Below are positions 34,835 through 48,939 of a DNA stretch of 64,000 nt, piece after piece. Made by a program: the position numbers and the translations under genes. Source of the stretch: Ceratothoa steindachneri (lineage: Eukaryota; Arthropoda; Malacostraca; Isopoda; Cymothoidae); the NCBI GenBank assembly GCA_963969495.1, contig OZ018321.1, forward strand, positions 69,883,786 through 69,947,785, read 5' to 3'. The notes under the pieces were generated by a model. The model was not told the DNA's origin, ran no database searches, and saw only the letters and a program-made list of their open reading frames with translations. The first letter of the stretch is position 1. Each line of letters begins with the position of its first letter.

Positions 34835-35570
34835 TAGTATAAGATTTTGTAGCATAGAATAGTATTGTCTCGAATAGTAGCCTGGGAAAACCTAGCTAAC
34901 CGTAGGATAGCCTAACATAGTAGGCTAGCTTAAAGCCTAGCATAGTATAGACTAGCATAGATTGCCTAACATAGTAAATCCTGCCTAGCCTAGCCTAGTA
35001 TATCATAGCATATTATAGTATTTCATAGTATAACAGAGTAACTTATGTGACAGCATAGCATACCTTAGTATATAGCCTATTTTAGCCTAGCCTAACTTAA
35101 TATAACAAAGTCTAACCTATGATTCCCTATAATAATAGAACTTACCATTTCAAAGTCTAGCGTAGCTAGCATAATCTAGCCTGGCCTTACATAGTATAGC
35201 TTAGCCTGGCATAGTATGACTTTGCTTAGATTAGTCTAGCCTATCCTAGCCTAGCAGATAGTGTAAAGTGTGGCCTATCTTAACATACAACAATAATAAA
35301 GACTAGCCTAACAAAACCTAGCCTAACATAGTCTAGTACAGCCTAGCATATATAGGATAGTAAATCTTACAGTAGTATAGCTTATCATAGTATAGCCTAG
35401 TCTAGAATAGTATAGTATAGAGTAGGCTAACCTAGTATATGTTAGAATAGTTTAACATAGTATTAAATACCCTATCCTCATATAGCCTGGGCTAGCCTAA
35501 CGTTGCAAAGCCTAGCATAGTATAGCTTATCTACCACAGCCTATCTTATCCTTATCTAGCTTATAATATT
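34835..35570. repeat. Pentamer-based satellite, right block
   Basis: Continuation of the left block with more TAGCC units (CCTAGCCTAGCCTAG near 34983). Units drift gradually, without a higher-order period that I can see. Confidence 0.85.
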
Positions 35571-35770
35571 GTCGTAGGTTAACCGTACACCTTACACCAA
35601 ATAAATATAGATGTCGTAGGTTAACCCCTCACACATTATACTAGAATAATATAGATGTCGTAGGTTAACCCCACACACCTTACAGAAGATTAATATAGAT
35701 GTCGTAGGTTAACCCCACACACCTTACACCAGTTTAATATATATATATGTCGTAGAATAGGGTCAAGTTC
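35571..35770 (+). repeat. 44-bp tandem repeat
   Basis: GTCGTAGGTTAACC starts recur at 35571, 35613, 35657 and 35701, with a diverged fifth (GTCGTAGAATAGGG) at 35749. The spacing is 42-48 bp. Units contain CACACACCTTACACCAG and TTAATATAGAT. A single related unit lies at 42378-42430. Confidence 0.85.
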
Positions 35771-36595
35771 ACCCTTTCTGCTTTACAAGTGCATCGAAAG
35801 TTTACAATATGAGCAGAGTGCAAATTAACTGAAAGTAGGCTAGCCAATAGTAGACTATCTTGGAGTTCTGGGATAACAGAAAAATGGGTACGAAAATTAC
35901 TTTACTAATATGCAAATGAATATTACTTTACAACATTAAACGGAGTTTTAAAATGAGCTATACACACACTAGAGGCCCACGGGCCTCAACAGCTAAGGAA
36001 GGGGGAAGACGGGGGGAGGACGGTCACCGTAAAAACAAACGGACAATATTGACCGAAAGACGCTCGAACAACCTTAAGCGGAAACTAAGCAGATGATGGC
36101 GCTTACACTGGTGGGTGGGAGGCAGAGAGAGCACTTGCACAGTACAGTTACGCGTTGCTGTTACCTCAAAGATTTGGTTCGAGGGAGTAATCCTTGCCTT
36201 GGCGCAAAGTTTAAACAATTTTCTCTGCATTATGACTGTAGCAGAATGCCCCTTTTGATCACTCCACACCTGACACCACTTTTGTCGTGGTATTCTTTGT
36301 GGTCGTGATATACTTCTTTTGTTGAAGTATGCTATTATCTAAGAGGGCTAATTTTGTTTTTTTTAAAGAAGGGCCGCTCCAAACACGTAAGGATATAGAG
36401 AAACTCCCAAAATAAACTTATATTTTAAATTTAACAAGTTACTACACAAAAACAAAACATGAACCACAGAAATACTCCGAATATTATAATACACAATAAT
36501 TACTTCAATTAACTTGACCCTCTAAAATTGGCTAAATTCGATACGCACTTCAATATACAAGAATTAGGCTAATTTTCTCTACTGGAGTTTAAATA
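35771..36595. other. Unassigned DNA
   Basis: No open frame or repeat I can name. Short overlapping frames on both strands near 36024-36308 look like chance. Confidence 0.35.
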
Positions 36596-36599
36596 TCTC

Positions 36600-37545
36600 G
36601 GGAATGTTATTGTCTCCAAGATGCATGCCGACCAGCCAGATGGAGGTGGTCGAGATCACGAGGTACTTTGGCGAGTGTAGCAGATGGGGGTCCACACGTT
36701 ATTCAATGAGGGGGGGTCTTCAAGGGCGAGAACAATCACGGTGCTTTAGGCGGCACCAGGTTAGGCGGGGTCTCTCTGGCGAGAGTATGTTGAACTTGGT
36801 CCTTATAGCAAGTTAACTTAGAGTTCGGTGTGACCACCTTGTAACGGGTTCGAGGGGGAGCTTTTCTCCTCGGTTACGTAATTCCTCATGGGCGAGGACT
36901 GTTTTCTGGGAGTTTTCTTCAAGGGCGAGGATCGAGGAGGGGGGTTTCTCTGACGAGAATAAGTTGAATTTGAACAAGTTAATTTAACGTTCGGTTTGAT
37001 AACCAGGGACTAGCTCGAGGATTAGCTGCTTCTTAGCCTTCTAGGTAGCCCTGTCTCTCTTGCAGGAGGCTTCGTAGTCTGGCAAATCAAGTATGTTACC
37101 TGTCCAGTCTCGGTAGCCCGGCTTCTATCCGGGGACTTCGTAGCCTGGAAACTGACGTATTCTACCTCGTTTTTCCCAAGTGTTTCTTATTTATACCTTG
37201 TCACCCACTGGGGTAGGGGTAGGAGTGGAAGGGGCTTGTTAACGGGCCCAGGAGGGTTCTTATTCCAACGGTTTTTCTTACCAAGTCACAACCCTGCTCC
37301 AGCTGGCTTTCGAGCTTGAGAGAAACGCGCCTCCAATTTCTTAGTTGAGGTGAAATTGAATATACTCTCGTCGGGGAGATCTTGCAGTTTAAAGCTGTTC
37401 GGCTTTTCACACAGACGTGTGGCGAGGGTCTGTGGTTATGAGCTTGACCCGCGTTGCCTGGCCCGGATGGTCTTGCGGTTACGTGCCCGTGTCTCCACTG
37501 AGAGAGAACAGGGGAGTGACAATTCCCCTACAATGACTATTACGG
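36600..37545. repeat. GC-rich segment with internal near-duplications
   Basis: Two related blocks, around 36710-36835 and 36905-37010, share TCTTCAAGGGCGAG, then a CTCTGGCGAGA-type block, GTTGAA and AGTTCGGTxTGA. A second pair around 37060-37165 shares CTTCGTAG(T/C)CTGG and TACCT. A TATA-like TTATTTATACC is at 37187. It could be another LTR, but no partner copy exists here. Confidence 0.35.
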
Positions 37546-37549
37546 TGGT

Positions 37550-38131
37550 ACACTTAATTCTTGCTTTCGAGTAACACGAATGGAGATTGAGCGCACTGCG
37601 TTGGAGGACTGGGAGAAGTGGGTCAAAGTAGACTCACGTGAATTAACGAGAATACCGGTAGCTTAAGGGATTCTGCGAGAAATGTGCACAGCCCAATGGA
37701 CCGCGAATAGCGGGTACCGACGGGGCCGAGCAGAGGATACTGATGGGGCAGGAAAGACGGCGGCTACTCTCTTCCAGCTCTGGCGCCGAAGTATTTATAG
37801 GGATTGAATAGGGTTTTCCCCCTTTGACCGAAGGGGGCGGTTCTAGGCTCAGGCGCATCGGCAGACTAGAATAGACTCGGCCTTTTAGCGCGAGCGCGAG
37901 AAGATTCTTAAGCCAGCGAGGGGAACTTTGTCCTACTTTTGATGGGACGTTCTGGGCTCTCCAACTTGTCGCAGCTTTCTGTGATGGCCGCATTTCAGGT
38001 CATCGCGGCGTCTCATAATTTCGCACTTCCATTGGCGCGGACAAAAAAGGGTCGCCCAGGTATCTGCTGTCTCTCTCTCTATTGAAGAAAGAAGCGTCGC
38101 GTATCGTCCTCTCAATCTCTCTCTGATCTCC
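37550..38131 (-). repeat. LTR of inverted gypsy
   Basis: On the minus strand it starts TGTCGGAGATCAGAGAG just after a purine-rich stretch (CTGGGGATGGAG, 38143-38132). The start resembles that of the LTRs at 5091 and 12860. A TATAAATAC box lies at 37799-37791, followed by TTCGGCGCC. The far end is uncertain. It is placed as the 3' LTR of the element whose gag-pol is at 38.6-40.4 kb. Confidence 0.45.
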
Positions 38132-38149
38132 GACACTCCATCCCCAGAT

Positions 38150-38480
38150 GGAACTTTATGGGAATAAGTGACATCGGAGAATGATTAGTGGGAGGAATAT
38201 AACTTAAAGCCGCAAGACAATAGCAGATAAAGTTGAAAGTACCTAGGACACATTTTTAAAATGGAGCCAAGGTACCAAATAGTGGAGCTAACGGGGGCAA
38301 GCGAGGTTGTACCATCCACATACACAAGGTTATACCACGATACGACATGATTGCCGAAGGATATTTTTCTCCATGATACAATTAAGTAGGGCTCATTGTC
38401 CTGAGGGTGATTTTTCCTACGATTATACAAAAAAAGAAGTTAAGTTATAAAAGGAATTCATTATGCACATGTAAATAAAC
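38150..38480. other. Unassigned DNA between LTR and TA array
   Basis: Probably the untranslated 3' part of the inverted gypsy. The remainder of RT and RNase H expected here is not readable. Confidence 0.3.
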
Positions 38481-38483
38481 AAA

Positions 38484-38487
<4 letters not shown>

Positions 38488-38547
<60 letters not shown>
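38488..38547. repeat. (TA)n microsatellite
   Basis: A TA run with one TATG interruption near the end. Confidence 0.95.
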
Positions 38548-38619
38548 AAGGATACGCTTTTTTTTATTATATTATTAAATATCAAAATTTATTTCTCGAA
38601 CAAAATTAATACATGGATT

Positions 38620-40385
38620 AAAAAAAGGAAATGGCTCGGAATTTTTCTTGCTGGGGGTCTAATCGATTATTCCCGATATGGAAGCCGAGGCAATCGATAG
38701 TGCCAAAAGCAAAGTGGCACTCGTCGAGGCCAATTGTCAAATTGTGTTCCGGTAGTAGATACAGAAGGGCTTGAAGGGTGGTTAAGTGTTGATCCCACTC
38801 TTCGGTGGCAATATTTGAAGATCTTCTGAGTTGTCTTCGTGTGATTTTTAATGACCAACAGATAGGCTATCGTGAGCTGTTTGCATGATTGGGGGGACCT
38901 GGGAACTGAGTACTCATAGTGTGCGGGACTCGGTGTCGTTTTCCTCAGTGCACACTCGATAGAGGATGTCGTCCTTGACGAAGAAGGAAATCACGTTATT
39001 CCCTCTGACGGTTTCGCGTGTCTTATTCTAGGCTTTGAACCACAAGGGACGAAGAGATTCACATTCCCTCTTGCTTGTGGCAAACTCATGGAATTCGAGA
39101 GCACACGGGGGTTCCTGAGTTGTAGGGGCTTTTAGTTCCTTCTTCGCGTGGGAACGGGTAGTAACGGGTTTGAACCACGGGGCAGAAGAATCCCGGTGAG
39201 ACTGACCAATCAGGACAGTGCAAACTTGATGGGGCCTGACACGACTTCAACCCAACCAGTAAGTACGCGCACTCAATGTAGCAGTGAACAATGGGGAATT
39301 TATTGGCGCGCCCTAAGTAATCATGCATTACGGCAAACTTATCGTGGTCTGGAGCCACAGGGGGGAGTAGCATATCGGATACAAAAATGCACATGCACCC
39401 TGTATCACGGATGAGGGTAGAGATTCGGCACCCATTTAAGGCTCCAGCTTCAAATTGTAGGGCCCCAGTGGAACTTTTATCGAATAAAAGTTTACCTGAT
39501 AACCAGCAGTACTCGGCGGGCTCGAACAAGAGGGGGCTTCATTTTGCGACGGTAGGGGTGTAGAAGTGGCACTAACCTGGTGTACGTGGTGAGAAGGAGG
39601 GGCGATTCTAAATTGCGAGTTTTGAGGGCAGTTGGATCTTACGTGGCCAGGAACTCAACAGGAATAGCGCACGATGGTCCTCCTGGGGAACGAAGAAGCA
39701 GGGAGATTGGGACAAAAGGGCTTAACGTCACGGTGGTCCGTCGAGAAGAAAGGTTTGGGTTTGGCAGGCCCAGTCATCTTCACGAACTAATTCCCATTAT
39801 TAGGAACAAGTTTGTTCTTGCTGGGTTTGCATTTAGGAGATGAGGATTCTGCTTTCTTCCCTTTTTTCGGATAGCACTTGTGGCTATCTGCGTAGACGTC
39901 TGCCTCCTTGATGCATTCCTTAAGAGTATGGCACCTCCGGTCGTTCACGAAGGATCTGATTCCCGAAGGAAGCTACGCAAGAATTTGTTCCTTGAGGACG
40001 AAAACGACCAAGGCGTTGTATTCATGAGGCACCTTGGACGCGTCAATCCAAAAATTAAAATCACGCTGTAAGTGGTAGCCAAGCTGTCGAAAGGTTTGGT
40101 TACATTAAATGTGGCAGTGCCTTAATTTAGCTCGATAGAAATTAAGGGTCATGTTGTATACGGCGAACAACTCGGCTTTTAACGATGAGTAATCATTTGT
40201 TGCCTCTGGTGGAAGGGAGACAAAAATTTCTCTGGTTTGAAAGTTCAAAATGGGCAATTTTTGTGCTACACAGTCCGTCTAGGTGTCCACTGGTTCCTCT
40301 CAAAGATCTTTTCGAAGCGGATGAGATAAGACTCGATGTCTTCGCCTTCTTTAAGGACGGCGGGTTTTATGGTCGTAGACTGCGG
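38620..40385 (-). pseudogene. Inverted gypsy Gag-protease-integrase-RT relic
   Basis: Read on the minus strand. Gag: VLKEGEDIESYLIRFEKIF near 40355-40300, VSLPPEAT near 40215, NALVVFVLKEQILAS near 40030-39985, then SHKCYPKKGKKAESS near 39885-39840. The zinc knuckle near 39690-39640 is damaged but keeps GHVRSNCPQN. Retropepsin: STLIRDTGCMCIFVSD near 39430-39380 with an intact DTG. Linker, then ISFFVKDDILYRVC near 38975-38935, then the integrase zinc-finger start (IMQTAHDSLSVGH near 38895-38860). At about 38825 the sequence jumps directly into RT (EEWDQHLTTLQALL, then HNLTIGLDECHFAFGTI). Integrase-type sequence therefore follows protease and precedes RT. It is interrupted on the N-terminal side by hAT DNA. 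Confidence 0.8.
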
Positions 40386-40396
40386 TGCATCTATTC

Positions 40397-41629
<1,233 letters not shown>

Positions 41630-41689
41630 AAAAAATGAGCTTGAAATATTTTTCTCTTCTCATAACAAAAATGAATTTGAATCATTTTA

Positions 41690-42318
41690 AAAATGTTTAA
41701 AATTTACATAAATTGCATAACTTGTAGATACAGTATCTTTGAACACCTCAATAATGTTAACGTATCTCCGCAAGGAAGTGGTTCTTCCATCATTCATTCA
41801 TTTGAAAGAATGGAATCATTCCAAATGGAATTAAAGCTTCGGTACCAGAACATATCAAAAAAGAAATTGTACATGTTTCTAACTCTCTGTGAAGCACTTG
41901 AAGAATGCACAGACAAAGGTGTTGATAACGTTGATAAGTTTTATCCTATTATAAAAGAGCATTTGGAAGATTTATTTCATGAAATAGAAAATTCTTTTCT
42001 GGCAGGGAAAAATGAAAAAGCAATGTTTACTCTTGTGAAAAATTCTTTTTAACAGGATACTACAAACGCTCCTGAAAATATCCAAGAAGAATTCACTGAA
42101 ATGAGTAATAGTTTTAAGGCCAAAAGTGAATTTTCATCGCTTTCACTTAAACAATTTTGGATAAATCGACACATATCTTACCCAACATTATCAGACTTGG
42201 CGCTTAAAATACTACTCCTATTTCCCACAAAATATTTGTGTGAATCTGCTTTTTCCCTTCTTCTGGTCATAATCTTAATAAATGGTTCTAAGTTAAGAAT
42301 TCTTACCAAAAATTAATA
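41690..42318 (+). pseudogene. hAT transposase C-terminal part (ZBED5-like)
   Basis: The C-terminal half of a hAT-superfamily transposase. Residues near 41725-41775 read SIFEHLNNVNVSPQGSG, matching the conserved IFxxLNxLNxxLQG block, followed by a helical stretch through GVDNVDKFYPIIKEHLEDLF near 41920-41980. After a stop near 42050, a second frame gives SLSLKQFWINRHISYPTLSD near 42140-42200. The dimerisation tail follows near 42205-42255: LLLFPTKYLCESAFSLL, the usual ATTYLCExxFS. BED finger and catalytic core are absent upstream. I compare it with the ZBED5/FAM200 type from memory. Confidence 0.75.
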
Positions 42319-42377
42319 ATTTAACCAAGGTTAACCAATAGATTGATCAAATTTCAATAAATTGATTGACCAAGATT

Positions 42378-42430
42378 GACCCCATAAACCTGATACCAGA
42401 TTAATATAAATGTCGTAAAATAGGGTCAAG
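42378..42430 (+). repeat. Single dispersed 44-bp repeat unit
   Basis: Contains CAGATTAATATAAATGTCG and AATAGGGTCAAGTT, matching the last part of the array at 35701-35770. Confidence 0.6.
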
Positions 42431-43995
<1,565 letters not shown>

Positions 43996-44019
43996 CTCTT
44001 TCCTCATCAGTCATTAAAT

Positions 44020-44640
44020 GTTGAGCACCACTTGGTTAGCAAGTTCTTTGGAAATATCTTCAAGAGAGTATTTTATCAGATATCCGGCCGAGACTACCAA
44101 TGTAACCTAGTTCATTGTTTGTTGAGGGGATACCTGCACAGGTACGCCATTGAGAGTCAAGAGACCGCGCAAGTTGTAACTTTCTGCGGGTTGGTGTCAT
44201 TATATAAAAGAGCCAGGTCCGAGAAATTGGAGACGTTCGGGTTTCTAATATGGAGCACAGCTATGCCCTTGCCGTAACGGAACATCCATCATTAGGACTA
44301 CAAATTGCCCTTCTTAGCGTAAATGATGAGAAAGGTCTCTCGATTATCGTCCCCCATGTTCCTCGAGTTTATGCTCTCTTTTACTTTTGGTGATTTCTTT
44401 TTCGAAGAAGACGAAGTCTTCCTTTCTCAACCGTTCATCCCAGGGGCTGAGATGGAACGGACCGTTCTCATTTTTGTCCCTCACCGAAATAACAAGGACC
44501 CCGCCCGGACCTTGGTCTCAAAAGAGAAAGAAGCCTCAAAAATTTTCTCTACCTCCTGTTTTAATTTGTGGGCTATACACTGTCCTCGGAAAGCCATAAC
44601 TCAGGGGCGGGATCAGGCGTTAGGGTAGCTTCCACCATCT
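44020..44640 (-). pseudogene. Unidentified decayed coding stretch
   Basis: Function unknown. The minus strand gives protein-like text across two frames: residues like QGPGGVLVISVRDKNENGPF near 44520-44460, DERLRKEDFVFFEKEITK near 44435-44385, and VVLMMDVPLRQGH near 44305-44265. Then SYNLRGLLTLNGVPVQVSP near 44180-44120 and LVVSAGYLIKYSLEDISKEL near 44100-44040. Seven or more stops interrupt it. The plus strand also has a 101-codon open frame (44323-44628), so strand choice rests on how protein-like the text reads. No transposon motif recognised. Confidence 0.3.
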
Positions 44641-44749
44641 CTTGATCTATCCAGACAGGGTCTCAGCCACTTGGCGCCAGGCCAATCTGATCAAGTTGTT
44701 AGATCTTTCTTTAAGCAAGGTCGGTCTTTTATGAGGTCATTCCACCACT

Positions 44750-45079
44750 ATGAAGAAGCAGTACAGTTGTAAAACTGTCTTTCCACCTGATATTGTGGTT
44801 TCCTTGTACGACACCCTTTTAAGGAAATTAAATTTTCTCGGTGCCTGTGATCCAGAACCAAATGATAAAATTATAGTATGGCGTGATGCCTCCTTTGACA
44901 CTTGCGAGTTTTGTTTCCATCAACTGTGGGCAACTCTAAAGAGGACTTACATTGAGTTTCCCCCTGAGTTGTTCCACAGGTGTTCTTGTATGTCTATTGG
45001 AATATACTGGCTGTCAATGTCAGTGCCAGATCAAATGGAGAGGTATTGGGGAAGCGAGAACCCCTTTGCCATGAAGTGA
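44750..45079 (+). CDS. Hypothetical protein, 109 aa
   Basis: I do not recognise it. An uninterrupted ATG-started frame with balanced composition, six Cys and many aromatic residues (VWRDASFDTCEFCFHQLW near 44877-44930, then LFHRCSCMSIGIYWLS). No signal peptide, clear membrane segment or transposon motif. It lies head-to-head with the decayed stretch at 44.02-44.64 kb and could belong to the same unknown unit. It might also be chance, since the region is GC-richer than its surroundings. Confidence 0.3.
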   Translation: MKKQYSCKTVFPPDIVVSLYDTLLRKLNFLGACDPEPNDKIIVWRDASFDTCEFCFHQLWATLKRTYIEFPPELFHRCSCMSIGIYWLSMSVPDQMERYWGSENPFAMK

Positions 45080-45708
45080 AACCTGGGTTTTGAAGAAAAT
45101 TAGCCCTTTACATCCCCACCGTGATCATCGAGGATTTGCCACGATGATACTTGCTTTAGCACCTGGAATTCTGCAAATATAAAATTGAATTTCTTACATT
45201 TATTTATTATTTAAATATTAAAATCCATTTAATGGTCAGGTTTTCAATTCTTTGCTACCAAATGAATCACATGACATATTTGCGAAAATTCATGGATTTA
45301 TTAAAGTTTTATCGCTAGTGATAAACGGGAATAAAGACAGAATATATTTAGCTTCAAATATTACAAGGTTAAGAAGGAAAGGCACAAACCTATGACAACA
45401 AAGAGACTAAAATCTTAGGGTAATTAAATGAATAATGGAGAGAGAATCAATATTTTATTTTGTACCTGGAGAATCTTTTATTTTTAAGTTTAAAACAAAA
45501 GTGACTCTGTTTTAAAGGATAAGTATTATATAATATCAGGTCTCTGTAAATTTCATTAAATTTGACTTTTACCTTGCATTTTTATTCTGCCCAAAAAACT
45601 TGACGGATTTTTATTCCGGTAAATTTACCTCTTTCCTTACAACGACTTTTAAAAAGCTTTTGAGCAAAATTGGCATAGTCGTTATTTATCTTTAATAAAC
45701 TTTAATAG
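45080..45708. other. AT-rich DNA, nothing recognised
   Basis: No open frame or repeat signature up to the TA target site of the next mariner. Confidence 0.4.
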
Positions 45709-45710
45709 TA

Positions 45711-46970
45711 AAGGGTAGGGACGGTCTTCTTTCGTAATTTTCAAATACTAATTTTAGGAAAATAATTTTTCCATTGTTGTCGGTCCTTTTTCTTACAAAT
45801 ATTAACCGTTTTACGTTTTTTCTGAATAATCACTATGGAAAATTTTGAAGCACTCAATCTGCGGAAGAGGCAGGGATGCCTCCTTGAATCTGCGCCGGAA
45901 TGAAAAACAAGGAGATTTCAGACTTCCTCAACGTCAGAAGAAGGATGATGGAAAAAGCCAAAGAGGAGCTAGAAGATTCAGGATTCGACTATGAAGCTAC
46001 ATCAGAGAGGCAAACAAATGTTCGACGATCTCACGCTATCAGAACACCGAAATTCTGCGCCAAAATCCAGGAGATCATCGACAATGGTCACAAAAAGTTG
46101 ATGAGTGCCATTGCAAAGGAAAAAAGTGTAGACGAAAAGCTAATCAGGCTGGTGACAAAAGAACATTTGCTACTTTTTATACAAAGTAAGGAAGGGACAA
46201 TTTCTGTGCAAGTTAATGCAGGAAAAGTAACTCAAGCATACCAAGCAACTGATAAAAAAGTTAAGACATCTATTGGAGGCAGAAATGATGTGGTTCTTCT
46301 CAGATGAAAAGAATTTCGACCAAGATCAGAAAAACAAATCCCACAACAACAGGTGCTCAGTGTCGCATCCAAAGACGTTCCTGTGTCTTGCAGATAAAAT
46401 TTTCTTCCGTGTCGTCATGAGTGAGGTTGATGTCATGTCACTCCGCTTCTTCTCTAAGGGCTTCAGGGTGAACACCAACGACTATGTTCTGAGTGAGATG
46501 GTGAAGTTCTGGATTAACCGTGTAGCTGCTTGAGGCCTTATTGGTGGCAGCAAGTCAGTGCGCACTTGCAGGCCAGCAGGAAAAGTCACTCCTGGCTATC
46601 TGAGAATTTCTTTGATCACACAAACCTGGTATTTATCCTCTCAACTTGCCTGACTGCAACTCCCTAAAATTATTTTGCTGTGCGCGGTGGAAAAACAGAC
46701 CAAAAAACCAGCTGCAACACAAAGGACTAGATGACGCTCAGGAATCTCAAATCATTTAATGGCATTAGAAAGTGTTGCTGATGAACGCCTGTAGCCAGTT
46801 TTGAGATCGCTTGAGGCTCTCATCGAGGTCATCGGCAGATTCATCGAGTGAGATCGACAGAACTTCTTATCAAGAAAAACTTCCTCAAATTTAACGAATA
46901 TATCTAAAATAAAATCACTTTATTTTTTCGTGAGACATTCCTCATGCGAATATATACCGTCCCCACACTT
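45711..46970 (+). mobile_element. Mariner element with short inverted repeats
   Basis: 1,260 bp, a typical mariner length. The left end AAGGGTAGGGACGGT and the reversed right end AAGTGTGGGGACGGT match in most positions and are flanked by TA on both sides (45709-45710 and 46971-46972). It contains one transposase relic in the expected place. Confidence 0.8.
45836..46880 (+). pseudogene. Mariner transposase relic
   Basis: The HTH region reads MKNKEISDFLNVRRRMMEK near 45900-45955, followed by RRSHAIRTPKFCAKIQEIID near 46026-46085 and KEKSVDEKLIRLVTKE near 46120-46165. After a frameshift near 46260 the catalytic block reads MMWFFSDEKNFDQDQKN near 46285-46335, with an intact first Asp (SDEKNF). 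Then FFSKGFRVNTNDYVLSEMV near 46450-46505 and FWINRVAA. The region with the second and third Asp is scrambled by frameshifts after 46530 (FFDHTNLVF near 46610). A tail resembling LRSLEALIEVIGRFIE-type residues is near 46800-46850. Inactive. Confidence 0.75.
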
Positions 46971-46972
46971 TA

Positions 46973-48180
46973 TATGCTTGGTTGTATGTATTTTGTACGC
47001 GTAATTTAAACAACAATTGTCTAAAATGATAAATTTCGAGGAAATATAAATAAATATTAAAAGCTAGATAGGAGGTTATTGCTCGGTTAATATTTTGATC
47101 CATATTTCTCGTCTAATTCTATTTAAGATATTCAATTTATTTTGACTATTTTTGAACCGAGACACATTCGTTTTTAGTCTTAGTTAATATAGGAAGCCAA
47201 ACAAATATACAAGTGCTATTTGAATTACTGGGGAGATGATGCACCATTTTCCGTCGTTAAAATTTCAGCAAATTCGCCCTTTAAGCGGTTCAAACTTGAG
47301 AAAGCCGAAGCTTGGCTAGTGAAAAATAACTTGGCAGTTCAATGTTTAGGGAGAGCTGAATTGGAGATGCCTTCCTTGGAATTATCGAAACTAGTCTCGC
47401 GACAACTCAATGCTTATATTTTGCTATCTGATGAGCCTTTTTTTCTTACTCTTTTCTAGATTATCCTGTGTATTTTAGCCGTGAAAAGCATTTCTCGATA
47501 AAAATTCTCACGTTTCTCATTTGTCAACGAACATGTTTCATATTTCTTATATTCTTTTATCATTGAAAATTATTATTTTTTATAATACCCCTAACTCTGC
47601 CCTTTATTGGCTTTTAGGCTGATATCTTTTCTTTGGATTTTATTGGGCTATTGACTCTCTCCCTAAAGAGTTATTTATTAACTGAACTTTGTTTTTTGGA
47701 TTATATTGAGAGATAAACGTATCAGCTTACATCCATTTGACTTAAAGGCATCTTCATTAACTTAAAATCGATTAAAGAATTAACTGAAAGATAAGGGAAT
47801 TTGCGCCAATAGGTGTGTGTAAAATACGTTTGCAACCCACCAACCGCAAAGTTTCATAAATGGTAATCTCTTGACTAAAGTGGAAAGAGTAGGGCCATGA
47901 GAAAAGAACAACTTATTGACTAATATTTCATGTGCAATTTAGCTCCTTTTTCTGCTAACGACTTAAGAGAAGCAAAATTTTCTACGTTAATGGATGTCTA
48001 TGGCCTCCCTCTTCTTACTATGGGGCTCTAGTTTCATTTTATCGCTTTTAACCAACTCGTAAACAATAGAATTTTTAAGATGAATTGTCAGCATAAACTT
48101 AAGGCTAAGCTTGAATAATTATAGCGGTTCTCAAACAACCTATATTTCGGAAAGTTTTAAATTCATGTGATAATACAGGG
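46973..48180. other. Unassigned DNA with one small open frame
   Basis: A 79-codon frame at 47220-47459 lacks any motif I know. No repeats or inverted ends are seen. Confidence 0.35.
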
Positions 48181-48937
48181 TGTCCCTGAATTAACTATCT
48201 CTTTCGATGAAATCCGGCAAAGTTTAGAAAACTAACACAATTTTATGTTTATTACTTAATTATGATATAAAACAAATATACTTGAGATTCGCGAATTTGC
48301 TGGGGTCAGCATGCCTCTTACCCTATTTCTTTTCAATGGAGGTCGGCATACCGGCCCCAATGGCATTTGCTATAGGTCATATGCCCATTGATTTCCTGTT
48401 CAGGATCACCGAAACATGGAGACGATAGCCATTTGGATGACCCTGCAGATGGAGAAATGGTCCCGATAATGAACCGAGTCAGAGGGCGGGGTCTTCTATT
48501 GGGTCAAACAATAACTGAATGAGACAATTGTCCAATCCAAAGTCCTCCCGTATTCAAAATAGGTACTCTTCATGTGGTATTATTCCCAGAGGACTCACAA
48601 GGAGAGGAGGGACCTCAGTCGAGTGGGGCCCCATTGAAAACCAAATCCTACCCTATGGGCTGAAGCTGGCGCGTTCGGCCTTGGAGCAGCTTCCGGGTAG
48701 GTTGAGAGGAGCTCCCATTCTTCCCTCCCACCTCTTCTCTGAAAAGTAAAAAAAAATGAAAGGTAAAAGAGCAGAAAATTTGCCTATCCTCTTGTCTTTC
48801 CATAAATTTTGAGATGTGTAATTTTGATCATCCCTTATTTAAGATGGGAGATGGGTCGGGGGGGGGACATATTTACCTCGATAAATACTTGTCATCCATT
48901 TTTAAGGTTAGTATCTCCCCCATTGTTAGCGCGTGAA
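48176..48937. other. Mariner-type end and unassigned sequence
   Basis: ACAGGGTGTCCCTGAATTAAC at 48175-48195 looks like the end of a mariner/Tc1 element (GGTGTCCC resembles the long-TIR element at 21.26 kb), but no inverted partner is visible downstream. 48300-48760 is GC-richer and not recognisable. Confidence 0.3.
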
Positions 48938-48939
48938 GG

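Noticed and set aside
33895..35570. Satellite considered as telomeric TTAGG repeat
   Set aside because: Units are TAGCA/TAGTA/TAGCC in irregular order, not TTAGG.
33348..35770. Tandem repeats considered as a CRISPR array
   Set aside because: Units are contiguous and degenerate with no unique spacers, and the window is eukaryotic.
37201..38136. Several open frames of 60-116 codons on both strands
   Set aside because: They overlap an LTR-like segment with a TATA box and a purine tract; no protein motif is present.
39148..39414. 88-codon plus-strand frame
   Set aside because: Antisense shadow of the retropepsin and linker of the inverted gypsy.
47220..47459. 79-codon frame as a small gene
   Set aside because: No motif, no supporting context, and the length is ordinary for chance in this composition.
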